Shown here piece by piece: positions 10,563 through 20,613 of a stretch of DNA of 64,000 nt. Numbering within the stretch: position 1 is the first letter of the stretch; each line of letters begins with the position of its first letter. The position numbers and the translations under genes were made by a program. The stretch spans positions 1,054,001-1,118,000 of the forward strand of contig JANEZZ010000307.1 in NCBI GenBank assembly GCA_026122225.1, given 5' to 3'. This DNA comes from Heloderma charlesbogerti. Taxonomy: Eukaryota; Chordata; Lepidosauria; Squamata; Helodermatidae. Under the pieces are notes generated by a model that saw nothing but the letters and a program-made list of their open reading frames with translations, had not been told where the DNA came from and ran no database searches.

Positions 10563-11494
10563 CTTCTCAGCAGTGGTGCCAACATCGTGGAATTTCTTCT
10601 CAAGTCAGATCTGCCCAAACTACAGCTGCTGCTGTAACTGCAGGTAGGTTATTTAACTATTTCTTTGTTGGCATAACAGCAGCTGTTATACCAACATTGT
10701 TCCAGGATTTAGTAGGGGTGGTTATCATGAGGCACGGTGTAGCAATGCTGGAGAAAATGAAGGACAGTAACAATAGCTACTGCAGGACTATTGGATGGGT
10801 GGAATGGAATGCATTCTGCCCTAAATCTCTGGAGTAGCTTTGCAGTAGTTTGTGGGCATGCTGAGTGTATATGTGTGTATGCGAGGGAGGAATAGTTGCT
10901 ACAACACTGTGTTACAGAAATGTATTTCACCCTCCTGTTCAATTCAGTTTTCTCCAGAGCCCTGTGATACAAAATTATGCAATCCTTCCCCTTATTATTC
11001 ATTTCATCGTGTGATTATTTGGTCTGATAAAAATAATAATCCCTTACATCTCTGTAACACTAGTGCAGGGAAATCATCATCCCTCCACCAGAAAATTTGT
11101 GCTCTTTGGTAAATGACAATGAAACACACTTATATGTACACCAGTCACTGTACATTGCAGATGTATGAAATATAGAATATGTCACTTTGCCAAGGGGAGA
11201 GGGTTGGGACTGGCTCAAGCCTTTTATGATGGTCATTTATTGATCCAGAACCTGGGAAACATAGAATGTGCCACTTTTCCTGCTTTGGCATACATACCAG
11301 TTTTTTTCCATATCAATATCAGTGACTACTTTGTGCTTTTCATAGGATTGCTTCTTATTTTAAGTGATATCTGCTCTTGTAGAAAAATGAAAAGCAATTT
11401 TAGATTTGAAACTACAGTGATGGAGAGACTTTAAAACTCTCAAAAGACTTCTCCCCCCCCCATATTTCTGTCTTTTCTCCACTGACATCCTAGA
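10563..11494. other. Unassigned DNA
   Basis: No gene recognised. Open frames of 86-97 codons lack motifs. Confidence 0.4.
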
Positions 11495-11632
11495 AGAGTG
11501 ATGGGGAACATGTGGCCTCTGGATGTTGCTGGACTACAACTCCCATCATTACTGACCCCCACCTGTGCTGGTTGGATTTGATGGGAATTGGAGTCCAATA
11601 ACAACTGGAGCGCCACACATTTCCCATCCCTG
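11495..11632. mobile_element. hAT-like palindromic MITE, old
   Basis: GATGGGGAACATGTGG at the left and CACACATTTCCCATCCCTG at the right form diverged inverted termini around ACTACAACTCCCATCAT and TGATGGGAATTGGAGTCCA. No clear duplication is seen. Confidence 0.55.
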
Positions 11633-11791
11633 TACTATAATCATCAATGTTCACTCAGGAGGAGGGGCAGGACATCCTGTGAGGGAGTGATTCTTCTCCT
11701 TAGCTACCAGGGACCAGACTTTCAAAGGCTTCTGGGAACTTCCATCAGGAGGAATTATCTTTCTATTTTCATCTGCCTACATGGAAACTTT

Positions 11792-12004
11792 GGGTGTTTC
11801 CAGATCAAGCTTTTATCCTGCCTCATTCACAGAATTTTACAGGGGGTCCAGATGTCATCTTCCACTTGTAACCTTCCTGTACTTCCCCATGGTTTCTTCT
11901 GTGCTTGTTCTTTCCAAAGAAAATCTGTTCAAGAGAAAAAGACGGAATAGCTGCACAGTGCCTTCAAATTAATAGCACTAGGAGCCTTCTGTCTGGAAGC
12001 ACCC
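11792..12004 (+). mobile_element. MITE family D, copy 1
   Basis: Inverted ends GGGTGTTTCCAGA and TCTGGAAGCACCC. The body includes AGAATTTTACAGGGGGTCCAGA, then CTTCCACTTGTAACC and GAATAGCTGCACA. It is homologous to 42126-42350 in the same orientation and 31563-31795 inverted. It has no coding capacity. Confidence 0.65.
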
Positions 12005-12659
12005 CTGGTCTGCACATGCAACTGAATGAGCTGGGAAAAATATGTTAGAAGTTCATTTACCCATTGCAGACTACAGGTGGGGGATGATATTGTTGAATGT
12101 TTCCCTACATTAAAAAAAAATCCATGCATGTAGAAGCTGAACTCAATAGGCAGATGGCTTACAGCCTTTCTCCCAGCTGTGGTACTTTTTACTTTCAGGG
12201 AGGTTTTTTTAAAAAATCAAACCATGGGAGATAATTAAAAAATTGCATCCCCCACCAGTAGCCTAAAGTGGTACATTCTATGCCACCCGCCCAGTATTCT
12301 ATGACCTCTGTTGCATGTGTAGAACAAACCTGAGAACTCTTTTCTGACCCATAAGCTGTAGTCAGGGGCTTTCTTCTCTTTCCCTCTTTTATGGTTTAGA
12401 TCAAGGTGGACCAACTTTCAGGGGCCAAAGGCTGCATCCCCTTGGGAGAATATAGTCAGGGGCCAGATATCTCTGGGGGCAGTTAGGTGGGCAAATACAT
12501 GGGAGAGAGCTTTTTCCTCAGTTGCCCAGTATCTCTGGAATGCATTGCCATCAGGGGTCCATCAGCCCCATCATTTCAAGCTTTTAGGAACGGCCTGAAG
12601 ACTCAGGACTTCACCACACCAGGCTTTTTATCTCACAACTTACTGGGGCTTTTGTTTCC
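12005..12659. other. Unassigned DNA
   Basis: Nothing recognised apart from a short hAT-like GGACCAACTTTCAGGGGCC piece at about 12407. Confidence 0.35.
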
Positions 12660-12970
12660 GGATTCTTTGCGGGATTAAGATCAGTTCCTTTACATGGGCA
12701 GATATATGCTTTGAATCGGGGAATTCCATTTTTGGCTATATGTATCGTTTTACAGCCACTAGATGGCGCTTTGGTTATTGCGAAATTGTGCAATTTCACA
12801 TGGCCGATGATATATCGGATTAACATTCCTTATCGGGTTATCTCAGATCTTTTAAAAAGTGAGATAAAGGTCAGAAAGCGCAGGAGACGCCCTGGAGTTG
12901 ACAGCGTCATGTAAATGACCTGCAAACTTCCATGAGTAACCAATCACAAGTGTGCAATAAAAGCCTCATG
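12660..12970 (+). mobile_element. MITE family C with CTCF-like core, copy 2
   Basis: Contains CCACTAGATGGCGCT at 12756-12770. Then come a GGAGACGCCCTGGAGTTGACA block, CAAACTTCCATGAGTAACCAATCAC and a CAATAAAAGCCTCATGTAGA end, each matching the other family members. It is non-coding. Confidence 0.6.
12756..12770 (+). promoter_or_regulatory. CTCF-like motif inside a MITE
   Basis: CCACTAGATGGCGCT, the same core as at 9813 and in the same relative position of the repeat. Confidence 0.5.
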
Positions 12971-13259
12971 TAGAAATGTTCTTACTTGTTTCTCTCTGGA
13001 CTTTTCTTGATTGTGTTTTATTGGACTATTTTGGGGCTTTAGCTGCAATTGTGTTTTAGATTTTAGTACCATCTAGACTGAAGTTTTTTAATTTTATTAT
13101 TTTTTTGCTGTTTCATCATTGTATGACTTTTTACTGTATGGGATTTCTTTGGGTAATCCACTTGGAGAGGGCTCTTGCCTATAGAGGCGGCCTACTAATA
13201 TTTATTTTAATATGTTTTTAAAATTTTGTAATAAACAAACAACAAACCGGTAAATACAT

Positions 13260-14060
13260 CAGACACCAATAATTTTAACATACTTCATTTGATTATTGGT
13301 CCTATATTGATGATCCAACAGGGTGGAACATGTTGTCCAGTTCATGTTGTATAATGCATTCCAAGCTATTTAAGGCTAAAAGGTCTCTCCAAAGCTGACC
13401 ATGGGAAGCTGATGGGTCTAGTGCAGCTGTATTCATATTTGCTGATTCAATAAAGGGCTGCCAAGTCTCATAAAACGTTCTGATGTTGCTTGACCACTTC
13501 GGAACTTGAGTTGTTTTATGATCTCTTCCCATAAAGAGAGAGCCAGTGTGGTGTAGTGGTTAAAGTGTTGGACTGGGAGATCTGAGTTCTAGTCTCCACT
13601 CCGCCATGGAAGCTCACTGGCTGACTTTGGGCCAGTCAGACTCTCAGCCCAACCTACCTCACAGGGTTGTTGTTGTGAGGATAAAATGGAGAGGAGGAGG
13701 AGGGTAATGTAAGCTGCCTTGGGTTCTTGCAAGAGGAAAAAAGGTGGGATATATATGCAAAAAAGAAATAAACAGACAAATAAGAGCGAGGTCTTGTATC
13801 TTTTGCTTCCATCCGATAATAGACAGTTCTACATTGGATGTCCACTTTGCTCCTATGTTTAGCCTGGCTGCAGTCCAAATAAAGACTTTTGCATTTGTCC
13901 CAAGGTATAATGATATTAGTCCAGTAGCTGCTTGTTGAATCACATCACTAGCATAGTTGAATATTTGTTCCCAAAACTTCAGGGGTGGGGGCAATCCCAC
14001 CGCATGTGATTATAAGTTCCTTTAGATTCATCACACCACAACAACCTTGAAATATTTAAA
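13260..14060 (-). mobile_element. L1-like LINE, ORF2 C-terminal remnant
   Basis: On the minus strand, 14000-13800 reads as an L1-type C-terminal segment, with PLKFWEQIF followed by a hydrophobic stretch and then AARLNIGAKWTS. After an interruption, 13532-13302 continues with KWSSNIRTFYETWQPFIE. FWE.IF, AAR..IA..W and W.PFIE are hallmark blocks of the L1 ORF2 end. The two halves are separated by a Sauria-type SINE at 13541-13790 that inserted later. Only about 150 codons remain and no reverse transcriptase core is present. Confidence 0.6.
13541..13790 (+). mobile_element. Sauria-type tRNA-derived SINE
   Basis: The head GAGCCAGTGTGGTGTAGTGG carries a pol III A box (GTGGTGTAGTGGTTAAAG). A B-box-like GAGTTCTAGTCTCC follows. 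Then come the family-typical GGGCCAGTCAGACTCTCAGC and CCTACCTCACAGGG blocks and the tail AAGCTGCCTTGGGTTC...GGTGGGATATATATGC. This order matches Sauria SINEs, which are mobilised by Bov-B LINEs, themselves present in this window. It splits an L1-like remnant, and the flanks (CATAAAGAG / AATAAGAG) may be a worn duplication. Confidence 0.75.
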
Positions 14061-14182
14061 ATAAAATAGATAAACAAAATACTGCTGGTGGGCAGGTCCA
14101 AAGCCAAGTATGGGTGGGGCCAAGCCAAAAGTGGCTAGGGCACCCCTTTCCTCTCCCCTTCATTCTTCCACCATGCATGCAT

Positions 14183-14204
14183 TCTCTCTTCCATTCTCTC
14201 TCTC

Positions 14205-14239
<35 letters not shown>

Positions 14240-14467
14240 AATGCAAGCACCCCAGTTCATCCATCATCTCTGGGAGGGATAGCAGCTCAGTCTCAAACAC
14301 AGACGAAAAGAGTTGCCCTGTTTTTCCCTCTTTCTACTTCCCCCTCCTCTCTCTCCTTTCTCTCTTTCACACCTATCCACACACGCACATTCACACACAT
14401 CCATCCACTTCCCATTCACACACTTTCCTTCCTTCCTTCCTTCCTTCCTTCCTTCCTTCCTTCCTTC
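14183..14467. repeat. Microsatellite cluster (CT)n (CA)n (CCTT)n
   Basis: (CT)n at about 14189-14207, (CA)n at about 14210-14237 and a pure CTTC/CCTT tetranucleotide tract at about 14424-14467. These produce artefactual Ser/His/Pro-rich open frames on both strands. Confidence 0.9.
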
Positions 14468-14683
14468 TCCACCCCTGCACTCATTCACACACTTACCTTT
14501 CTTTCCATGTTGGGTGGGGAAGAAGCCGAACTACTAGGGCAGGAACTGAGTGATCTGTTTCTCCATGGGCAGCTCATTTTCCTTCCATGCTAGATGGGAG
14601 AGAAGGGGATTTAGATGATGATAATGATGATGATGATGAAAATAACGATGCAAGAAGAAATGGCTTGATAACTTTTATTCTCA

Positions 14684-15405
14684 GGGCATCTCTACACCAG
14701 CCTAAAATCCTGCATTTAAAACTGAGCTTAACACAACAATTCCCTTTTTCACGTGCTTCCTTTCCCCCGTCCACTTTCCCCCTCCTTCTCCCCATATCTG
14801 AGGGCTCCTCCACACTGGGGTTTTTCCCTGTGATTGAGATTGCTCCTTCACGGAAGTTTGTGGGCCCTTTACATGACGCTGTGACCCTGCCGTGACCCTC
14901 CTGCACTAAATGCCCTTTGTTCCGTGTTTAAATAGATTGCAGGTAATGAGCTATCGAATTACCCTGTTGTGTTCCGCTTCAGTTTCCTCCGTCAAAAGAG
15001 GAAAAGTGGCAAGAAGAGGAGCGAAATCAATGAAAGATAATGGAAGCCTCGGATACGGGGAGAAGGGAGTGAGGGGGAAGGAAGTGCATGTAAAGGGAGT
15101 CAGTGGTGATCCTGCATTTAAAACGGAAGCAAAAAGCCTCATTTTAAATGCAGGATTTTAGGCTGGTGTAGAGATGCCCTAAGTTATCTTCTTGCCGCTT
15201 TTCCTCTTTTCATGGAGGAAACTCAAGCGGAACACAACAGGGTAATTTGATAGCTCATTATCTGCGATCTATGTAAAAATGGGACAAAGGGCATTTAGTG
15301 CAGGAGATGCCCTGAAGGGTCACGGCATCATGTTAAGAGCCTGCAAACTTCCGTGATTGAACGATCCCAATGGCAGGATAAAAGCTTGGTGTGAAGAAAG
15401 CCTCA
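14684..15405. mobile_element. MITE nested inside an opposite copy of its own family
   Basis: Blocks occur in the order A, inverted B, inverted A, B. A (from 14684, GGCATCTCTACACCAGCC) is mirrored at 15140-15180. B (15183-15405, including AAGCGGAACACAACAGGG) is mirrored at 14806-15018. The simplest reading is a plus-oriented element (A then B) interrupted by a minus-oriented full copy (about 14806-15180). A lone A half is also present at 61560-61690. No coding capacity. Confidence 0.6.
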
Positions 15406-15509
15406 GTCATGCCAGCTCCAAGACAATGTTGAGGGAAAGTGACACCGGCTATTTCTCAGGGGGAGCGTTGTCAAAGAAAGAGTCACACTGGGGGTTTTGT
15501 ACACAGCGA

Positions 15510-15935
15510 CCTGGTTCACACATAAGGAGAAGCCACTGTGGGGGAATTTCCCTGAGGGGCTTCTCATCGCGGTGGCATCCATTTTGAATATTCAGGGCAC
15601 AGTGGGAGTGCGTTCTAGCTTTTTCCCATGAGGTTTCTCATTGCAGCGGCAGTGGCCCTTTTGAACATTGAAGGCATGGCATGCTGTAGCTTCTTGTTAC
15701 ATGTGAACCTGGCGAGGGTGGGTTGCTGGGGCAGTTGACAACCCATGGGCTGTTTTTGGGTTGTGGGTGGCTTGTCAACAACCCACCCTTGCCAGGTTTG
15801 CATGTAATGGGAAGCTATGGCATGTCCTCATTGAGCCCTGAATATTTAAAATGGCCACCGCTGCTGTGATGAGAAGCCCAGCAGGGAAATTCACCCATGG
15901 TGGCTTCTCATTACATGCAAATGGGGTCAGCGTGC
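15510..15935. mobile_element. Long palindromic MITE
   Basis: Arms of about 200 bp. GAGAAGCCACTGTGGGGGAATTT at the left is mirrored by AAATTCACCCATGGTGGCTTCTC at the right. The centre is CAACCCATGGGCTG...GGGTTGTGGG...CAACAACCCACCC. Arms differ at scattered positions. It encodes nothing. Confidence 0.65.
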
Positions 15936-16021
15936 CCCAAGCAAAGAGTTTCTCCAGGTTTGAGCCAAAAGCCACACTAAGGAGCCTAGCTCCTATAAAC
16001 CAAGAAATTAAAGAGGATCTA

Positions 16022-16083
16022 AGGGCGCAATCCTATTTATGTTTAGATGGAAATCAGTCTAAACATGCATAGGATTGCGCCTT
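16022..16083. mobile_element. Short palindromic MITE (GCGCAATCCTA)
   Basis: AAGGGCGCAATCCTAT at the left, ATAGGATTGCGCCTTA at the right, with GTTTAGATGGAAATCAGTCTAAAC between. It is one of the abundant 60-130 bp GCAATCCTATGC palindromes. CTAA/TTAA at the borders hints at TTAA targeting, but not decisively. Confidence 0.6.
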
Positions 16084-16904
16084 AAGTGTTTAATTTAAGT
16101 TCTTCCATAGCTGAAACTGTTTGAAAAGCTGAAACATGTGTTTGTTTCTCTTTTTACCTCCTTTGCATATATGAACTAGACAATTTTGCATGGTATTATG
16201 ATTTTACATTAAAGTATTTCATAAGCTAATATTTGACATCCAATAGAGGGAAAACAGTGACACTACAGATCAAAGTAAAACAGAAACAATATTTAATTCT
16301 TCCATTTTATAGAGAGGCTTCTTGAAAGTAGAGCTAGCTTTGCAAGGTAAATGGTTTATTATAAATTAGTCACTAGAGGGAGCTTACATCTCCTTTTTAA
16401 TGCTTTACAGACAATATAACTGAATTCACTTCAAACTGTGAGATAACAGCCTAAGATGCTTCCACACCACATATATCATTGTTAAAATATAACAACCCAG
16501 ATGACCTTCACTAAGGCCTCCAGGTTACCCAGGGGACAATATGAACCTTAGCAACATTGGCCAATCACAGCAGGGAGATGATAATAGAATGGCACACCTA
16601 AGGAGCACCACATAAATAGCTAGCTCAGTATCTCGCAAATTAAGTTCTCTGGGACTGTCATTAGGGTAATCAGATGCAAAAGAGGACAAGGCTCCTGCAC
16701 CTTTAATAGTTATATTGAAGAGGGAATTTCAGCAAATGTTGCTTACATTCTATCATTATGAAGTTGAAGTGGCACCCTTCATGCACAAGAGGGAGGTATC
16801 AGTAGCGTGGAGGTGCTCCTTACATTGGGCTTCTCTACATTAAGCAAAAACCCTGCATCCTTACCAGGGCTTTCTTCTTGTGGAGTCTTTCCGGATTTGC
16901 AATG
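16084..16904. other. Unassigned AT-rich DNA
   Basis: No gene recognised. CACTAGAGGGAGC at about 16370 weakly resembles a CTCF core and stands outside the MITE family C. Confidence 0.35.
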
Positions 16905-17221
16905 GGCTCCTTAGATCCATGAGCCTTGTGTGGCACAGAGTGGTAGGCAGCAGTACTGCAACCAAAACTCTTCCTACGACCTGAGTTCGATCCCAGTGGA
17001 AGCCAGGTCTCGGGTAGCCAGCTCAGGTCGACTCAGTCTTCCATCCTTCCGAGGTTGGTAAAATGAGTACCCAGCTTGCTGCGGGAAAGGTAGTCACGAC
17101 TGGGGAAGGCAAGGGCAAACCACCCCGCTATAGTCTGCCATGAAAACGCCAGTGCAAGTGGCGTCCCTCTAGGGGTCAGTAATGACCCGGTGCTTGCACA
17201 GGAGGAACCTTTCCTTTCCTT
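16905..17221 (+). mobile_element. tRNA-derived SINE (Anolis-SINE-like)
   Basis: The A-box region TGGCACAGAGTGGTAGGCAG and the perfect B box GAGTTCGATCCCA are followed by the family body: CCATCCTTCCGAGGTTGGTAA, GAGTACCCAGCTTGCTG, GGCAAACCACCCC, CAGTAATGACCCGGTGC and the pyrimidine tail CCTTTCCTTTCC. It is well preserved and probably full length. Family naming is from memory of squamate SINEs. Confidence 0.7.
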
Positions 17222-17224
17222 TAG

Positions 17225-17515
17225 ATACCAAACACATGATTTGGAACTGAAAACTTCCCTTCTTGGCAATTCTCTATATGTTCAATGAAACAGCACCATC
17301 TAGTAGCTGAATTATAGCGTAATGGCAGCATTTCATACCACCAATATGGCACCATTAAGATTTATTACAGCTCATCCCCGACTTTTTTGAAAGCAGGATA
17401 AAGGGAGGAAAGCGCAGGAGAAGTTCTGGAAGTTGACAACATCATGTAAAGGACCCACAAACTTCTGTAAGTGGCCAATCATGAGCATGCAATAAAAGCG
17501 TCATGTAAATGCCTA
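17225..17515 (-). mobile_element. MITE family C, inverted copy
   Basis: Reverse complement of the 23285-23604 copy, sharing ACAAACTTCTGTAAGTGGCCAATCATG and CATGCAATAAAAGCGTCATGTA. It holds the CTCF-like motif in inverted and slightly altered form (CAGCACCATCTAGTAGCTG at 17291-17309). Confidence 0.6.
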
Positions 17516-17525
17516 TTATCTAAGT

Positions 17526-17657
17526 GGCTTCCCCAACATGGTGCCCTCTAGACATATTGGACTGTAACTCCCATAAATCCCTGGCATGTTGGCTGGGCTT
17601 TATGGGAGTTGCAGTCCAACACATCTGGAGGGCACCAGGCTGGGAAGGCTACTGTAG
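17526..17657. mobile_element. Palindromic MITE (CTTCCCCAAC family), copy 2
   Basis: GGCTTCCCCAACATGGTGCCC at the left, GGGCACCAGGCTGGGAAGGC at the right, centre ACTGTAACTCCCATAAAT and its inversion. It is the same family as 3254-3398 but more diverged between arms. Confidence 0.6.
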
Positions 17658-17774
17658 CATTTTCCACACCATGAAGGGATCCGAGTCAGCCTCAACACTC
17701 CCTTTTAAATCTTATTTACACACACACGTGCAAACAAACAAAGGCATAGCTAAAGCCTTTCTACATTTTTAAAT

Positions 17775-18400
17775 TTTAATGTATTAATTAAAATATTTAT
17801 AGACCACCTTTCTGCCAGAAGGCCCTCAGGGCAGTGTACAAAACAATCATTAAAAGGATTTAAAACAGCAAAACAAATTTAAACAGCAAATAAAATTAAG
17901 AGCCATGCAATCCCCAAGAGAGTAAAACCACCTATCAGACCTTTATTAAAACCATCAAATGCTGAGCAAAACAGAAGCTGAGCAAGGAAGGGGCTAATTA
18001 ACATTCTTAGGTAAGGAGTTCCATAATCTAGGCACTGCCACAGGAAAAGCCTGTCCTGCATTTCCTCCCAACCTAGCTTCTTTTGGTGGTGGGACATAAC
18101 CAGGGCCTCAGGTGAAGATAGTTAATGGGCAGGCTCATATGGGAGAAGGCAGGCTTTCCGATATCTTGGCCCCTATAGCTAAGAACCAGCTCTTTAAATT
18201 CAGCCCAGAATCAAATAGGAAGCCAGTGCAAACAAGCTGGAAGTCAATGAAACTGGTGTAATATGGTCTGTAAACTGCACACTGGAAAGCAATCTGGCAG
18301 CAGCATTTTCCACCAGATGCAGTTTCCAAACGCTCTTTGGAACAGTGTACAGCGTTTTGCATCTAAATGAGAAGCAACCAAGGCAAAGGTGCAGAACACT
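17775..18400 (-). mobile_element. L2-clade LINE, 3' fragment
   Basis: Minus-strand L2-type 3' region. It begins with the TATTTATAGACCACCTTTCTGCC tail, followed by untranslated and C-terminal sequence paralleling 48838-49430: TTCCATAATCTAGGCACTGCC corresponds to the TTCCACAGATGGGGGGCCACC block there. A further L2 piece in the same orientation is at 19956-20290. A CR1 element lies between them, so this is probably one L2 copy split by CR1 insertion. Confidence 0.55.
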
Positions 18401-18523
18401 GGTGGGATGGGCTGGATGGCGCCCCGCGCACGCACACACACTCTCTCTGTGAGCCTGATGACATCAGTGGAGGAACCCCAGGAGGCTCAGCAGGCTGGAT
18501 TAGGCCTGCAGGCTGGGAATTAG

Positions 18524-19835
18524 AATCATAGAATCATAGAGTCATAGAATAGTAGGGTTGGAAGGGGCCTACAAGGCCATCGAGTCCAACCCCCTGCTCA
18601 ATGCAGGAATCCAAGTCAGAGCATCCCTGACAAATGTCTGTCCAGCCTCGTTTTGAAGGCCTCCAGTGTGGGAGAGCCCACCACCTCCCCAGGTAATTGG
18701 TTCCATTGTCGTATTGCTCTTACAGTCAGGAAGTTTTTCCTGATGTTCAGCCGGAATCTGGCTTCCTGTAACTTGAGCCCATGATTCCGTGTCCTGCACT
18801 CTGGGATGATCAAGAGATCCTGGCCTTCTTCTCTGTGACAACCTTTCAAGTACTTGAAGAGTGCTATCATATCTCCCCTCAGTCTTCTCTTCTCAAGGCT
18901 AAACATGCGCAGTTCTTTCCGTCTCTCTTCATAGGGCTTTGTTTCCAGTCCTCTGATCATCTTTGTAGCCCTCCTCTGAACCCTCTCCAGTTTGTCTGCA
19001 TCCTTCTTAAAGTGTGGTGCCCAGAACTGGACACAGTACTCCAGATGAGGCCTAACCAGTGCTGAGTAGAGGGGAACTAGTACTTCCCTGGATTTGGAAG
19101 CTATGCTTCTATTAATGCAGCCCAAAAGAGCATTTGCCTTTTTTGCAGCCACATCACATTGTTGGCTCATATTCAGCTTGTGATCGACAACAATTCCAAG
19201 ATCTTTCTCCCTTGTAGTGTGGTTGAGCCACGTATCCCCCATCTTGTAACTGTGCATTTGGTTTCTTTTTCCTAGGTGCAGAACTTGGCATTTATCCCTA
19301 TGAAATGTCATTCTGTTGTTTTCTGCCCAGCGCTCCAGTCTATCCAGATCACTTTGAATTTTGTTTTTGTCTTCCAAAGTATTAGCTATCCCGCCCAATT
19401 TTGTGTCATCTGCAAATTTGATCAGCATTCCCTGCACCTCCTCCTCCAAGTCATTAATAACAATGTTGAAGAGCACTGGGCCCAGGACTGAGCCCTGCGG
19501 TACCCCACTTGTTACCTCTCCCCAGTTTGAGAAGGTCCCATTGATAAGCACTCTTTGAGTCCGATTCTGTAGCCAACTGTGGATCCACCGGATCGTTGTT
19601 TCATCTAGCCCACTTTGAGCTAGTTTGCTCATCAGGATATCATGGGGCACTTTGTCGAAAGCTTTGCTGAAGTCGAGGTATATGATGTCTACAGCATTCC
19701 CACAGTCTACAAGGGAGGTTACTTGATCAAAAAATGAGATCAGATTTGTCTGGCAGGACTTGTTTTTGACAAATCCACGTTGGCTTCGAGTAATCACGGC
19801 ATTGTTGTCAAGGTGCTTCCAGATGAATTAAAGAT
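18524..19835 (-). mobile_element. CR1 LINE, 5'-truncated
   Basis: The 3' end is marked on the minus strand by the octamer-type tail (ATTCTATGATTCTATG, read inverted at 18524-18550), the hallmark of CR1. The body covers most of the reverse transcriptase and the C-terminal region. The 5' end stops near 19835. A second, closely similar copy is at 55687-57260. It sits between two L2 pieces that look like one earlier insertion. Confidence 0.85.
18616..19797 (-). pseudogene. CR1 reverse transcriptase, open but 5'-truncated
   Basis: A continuous 393-codon frame. RT blocks appear in order: a FVKNK start, YLDFSKAFDKVPH (RT block with the first catalytic Asp), GVPQGSVLGPVLFNI, and FADDTKL with the catalytic Asp pair. 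The thumb and C-terminal region follow, with [35 protein letters not shown] and the terminal NWNQLP-like RQWNQLPGEVV. The frame is uninterrupted through the RT core, showing a fairly young copy. The N-terminal endonuclease and the RT fingers are missing, so it cannot be autonomous. The first in-frame codon is a GTG in the middle of the domain, not a real start. Confidence 0.8.
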
Positions 19836-19867
19836 ACAGTACACTCAGGGGTGGGTGGGTTGCTTCT

Positions 19868-19955
19868 TATGTCCCTGACGGACCAAAGTCAATTCCATGA
19901 AAATCCGGATAATACTCCAATGCGCTTCTCATCCGTTGCCGTGAAGATCCCCGCC
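19868..19955 (+). repeat. Dispersed repeat shared with 5764-5866
   Basis: Same string of blocks as at 5764-5866 (CTGACGGACCAAAGTCAATTC and AATACTCCAATGCGC), with a few differences. Confidence 0.55.
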
Positions 19956-20290
19956 TGGACTAAGGCATGCTTCAGGTCTATTTTCTCCAAGAAGGGTTAT
20001 AGCTGGTGTACCAGCTAAAGCTGGGCAAAGGCTCTCCTGGCCACAGCTGCCACTTGAGCACCCAGGAGCAATGCCAGCTCCAGGATCACCCCCACATTTC
20101 TCTCCCTACTCTTCAGAAGGCAAACAACCCCATCCGAATAGGCTGTATTCCCAGTCTTGGATCAGAATCCCTCATGACCATCAGAACTTCTGTCTTGTCA
20201 GGACTGAGTCTCAGCTTGTTAGCCCACATCCAATCCATGACTGTATCCAGTCATTTAGGCCTCCTAATAGAACCTACGGTGGTGTTTAAT
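19956..20290 (-). mobile_element. L2-clade LINE fragment
   Basis: On the minus strand this matches the part of the L2 copy at about 49770-50000: GCAGGAGTGACCCCAAG-like text, then CCCATCCGAATAGGCTGTATTCC and AGTCTCAGCTTGTTAGCCCACAT, equivalent to the LDWMRANKLKL peptide region after the YADD box. It is heavily diverged, with no usable frame. Confidence 0.6.
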
Positions 20291-20320
20291 AGTTATCTGT
20301 GTTTTAGATATTTGCCCTAG

Positions 20321-20339
20321 TTAAAAAAAAAAAAAAAAG
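20321..20339. repeat. Poly-A run
   Basis: About 17 A residues. It may be the tail of an unidentified retroinsertion. Confidence 0.6.
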
Positions 20340-20524
20340 GCACACACATACTATCCTTTTAGCACTAAAGAAAGAGGTGGTATGTTTTGCTACTGGCTTT
20401 TAAACAATCCACCTGCAGTTTACACTTGCTAGTAGCCACCACTATTTTAAAATGTTACAGTAGTTCTCAGCATAGTCATTGAGAAATACGTTGGATTTGC
20501 CTTGGTTGGCTGATTAGCTAAGCT

Positions 20525-20600
20525 CACCAAACTTCCAGCATAATCTTATACATGTTTACTTGGGAATAAGTCTCACTGAGCCAATGGGACTTGCTCCCCA
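20525..20600. mobile_element. Short palindromic MITE piece
   Basis: CATGTTTACTTGGGAATAAGTCTCACTGAGCCAATGGGACTTGCTCCC is an imperfect hairpin of the common TTACTC.GAAGTAAGTCCC family. The Bov-B at 20614 landed just beside it. Confidence 0.5.
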
Positions 20601-20602
20601 GC

Positions 20603-20613
20603 AAGTGGGTATG
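20603..20613. repeat. 11-bp TSD, left copy
   Basis: AAGTGGGTATG directly precedes the Bov-B insert and recurs exactly at 21682-21692 after its (CAA)n tail. Confidence 0.8.

Noticed and set aside
14110..14593. 147- and 159-codon Ser/His/Pro-rich frames
   Set aside because: Produced by CT, CA and CCTT microsatellites.
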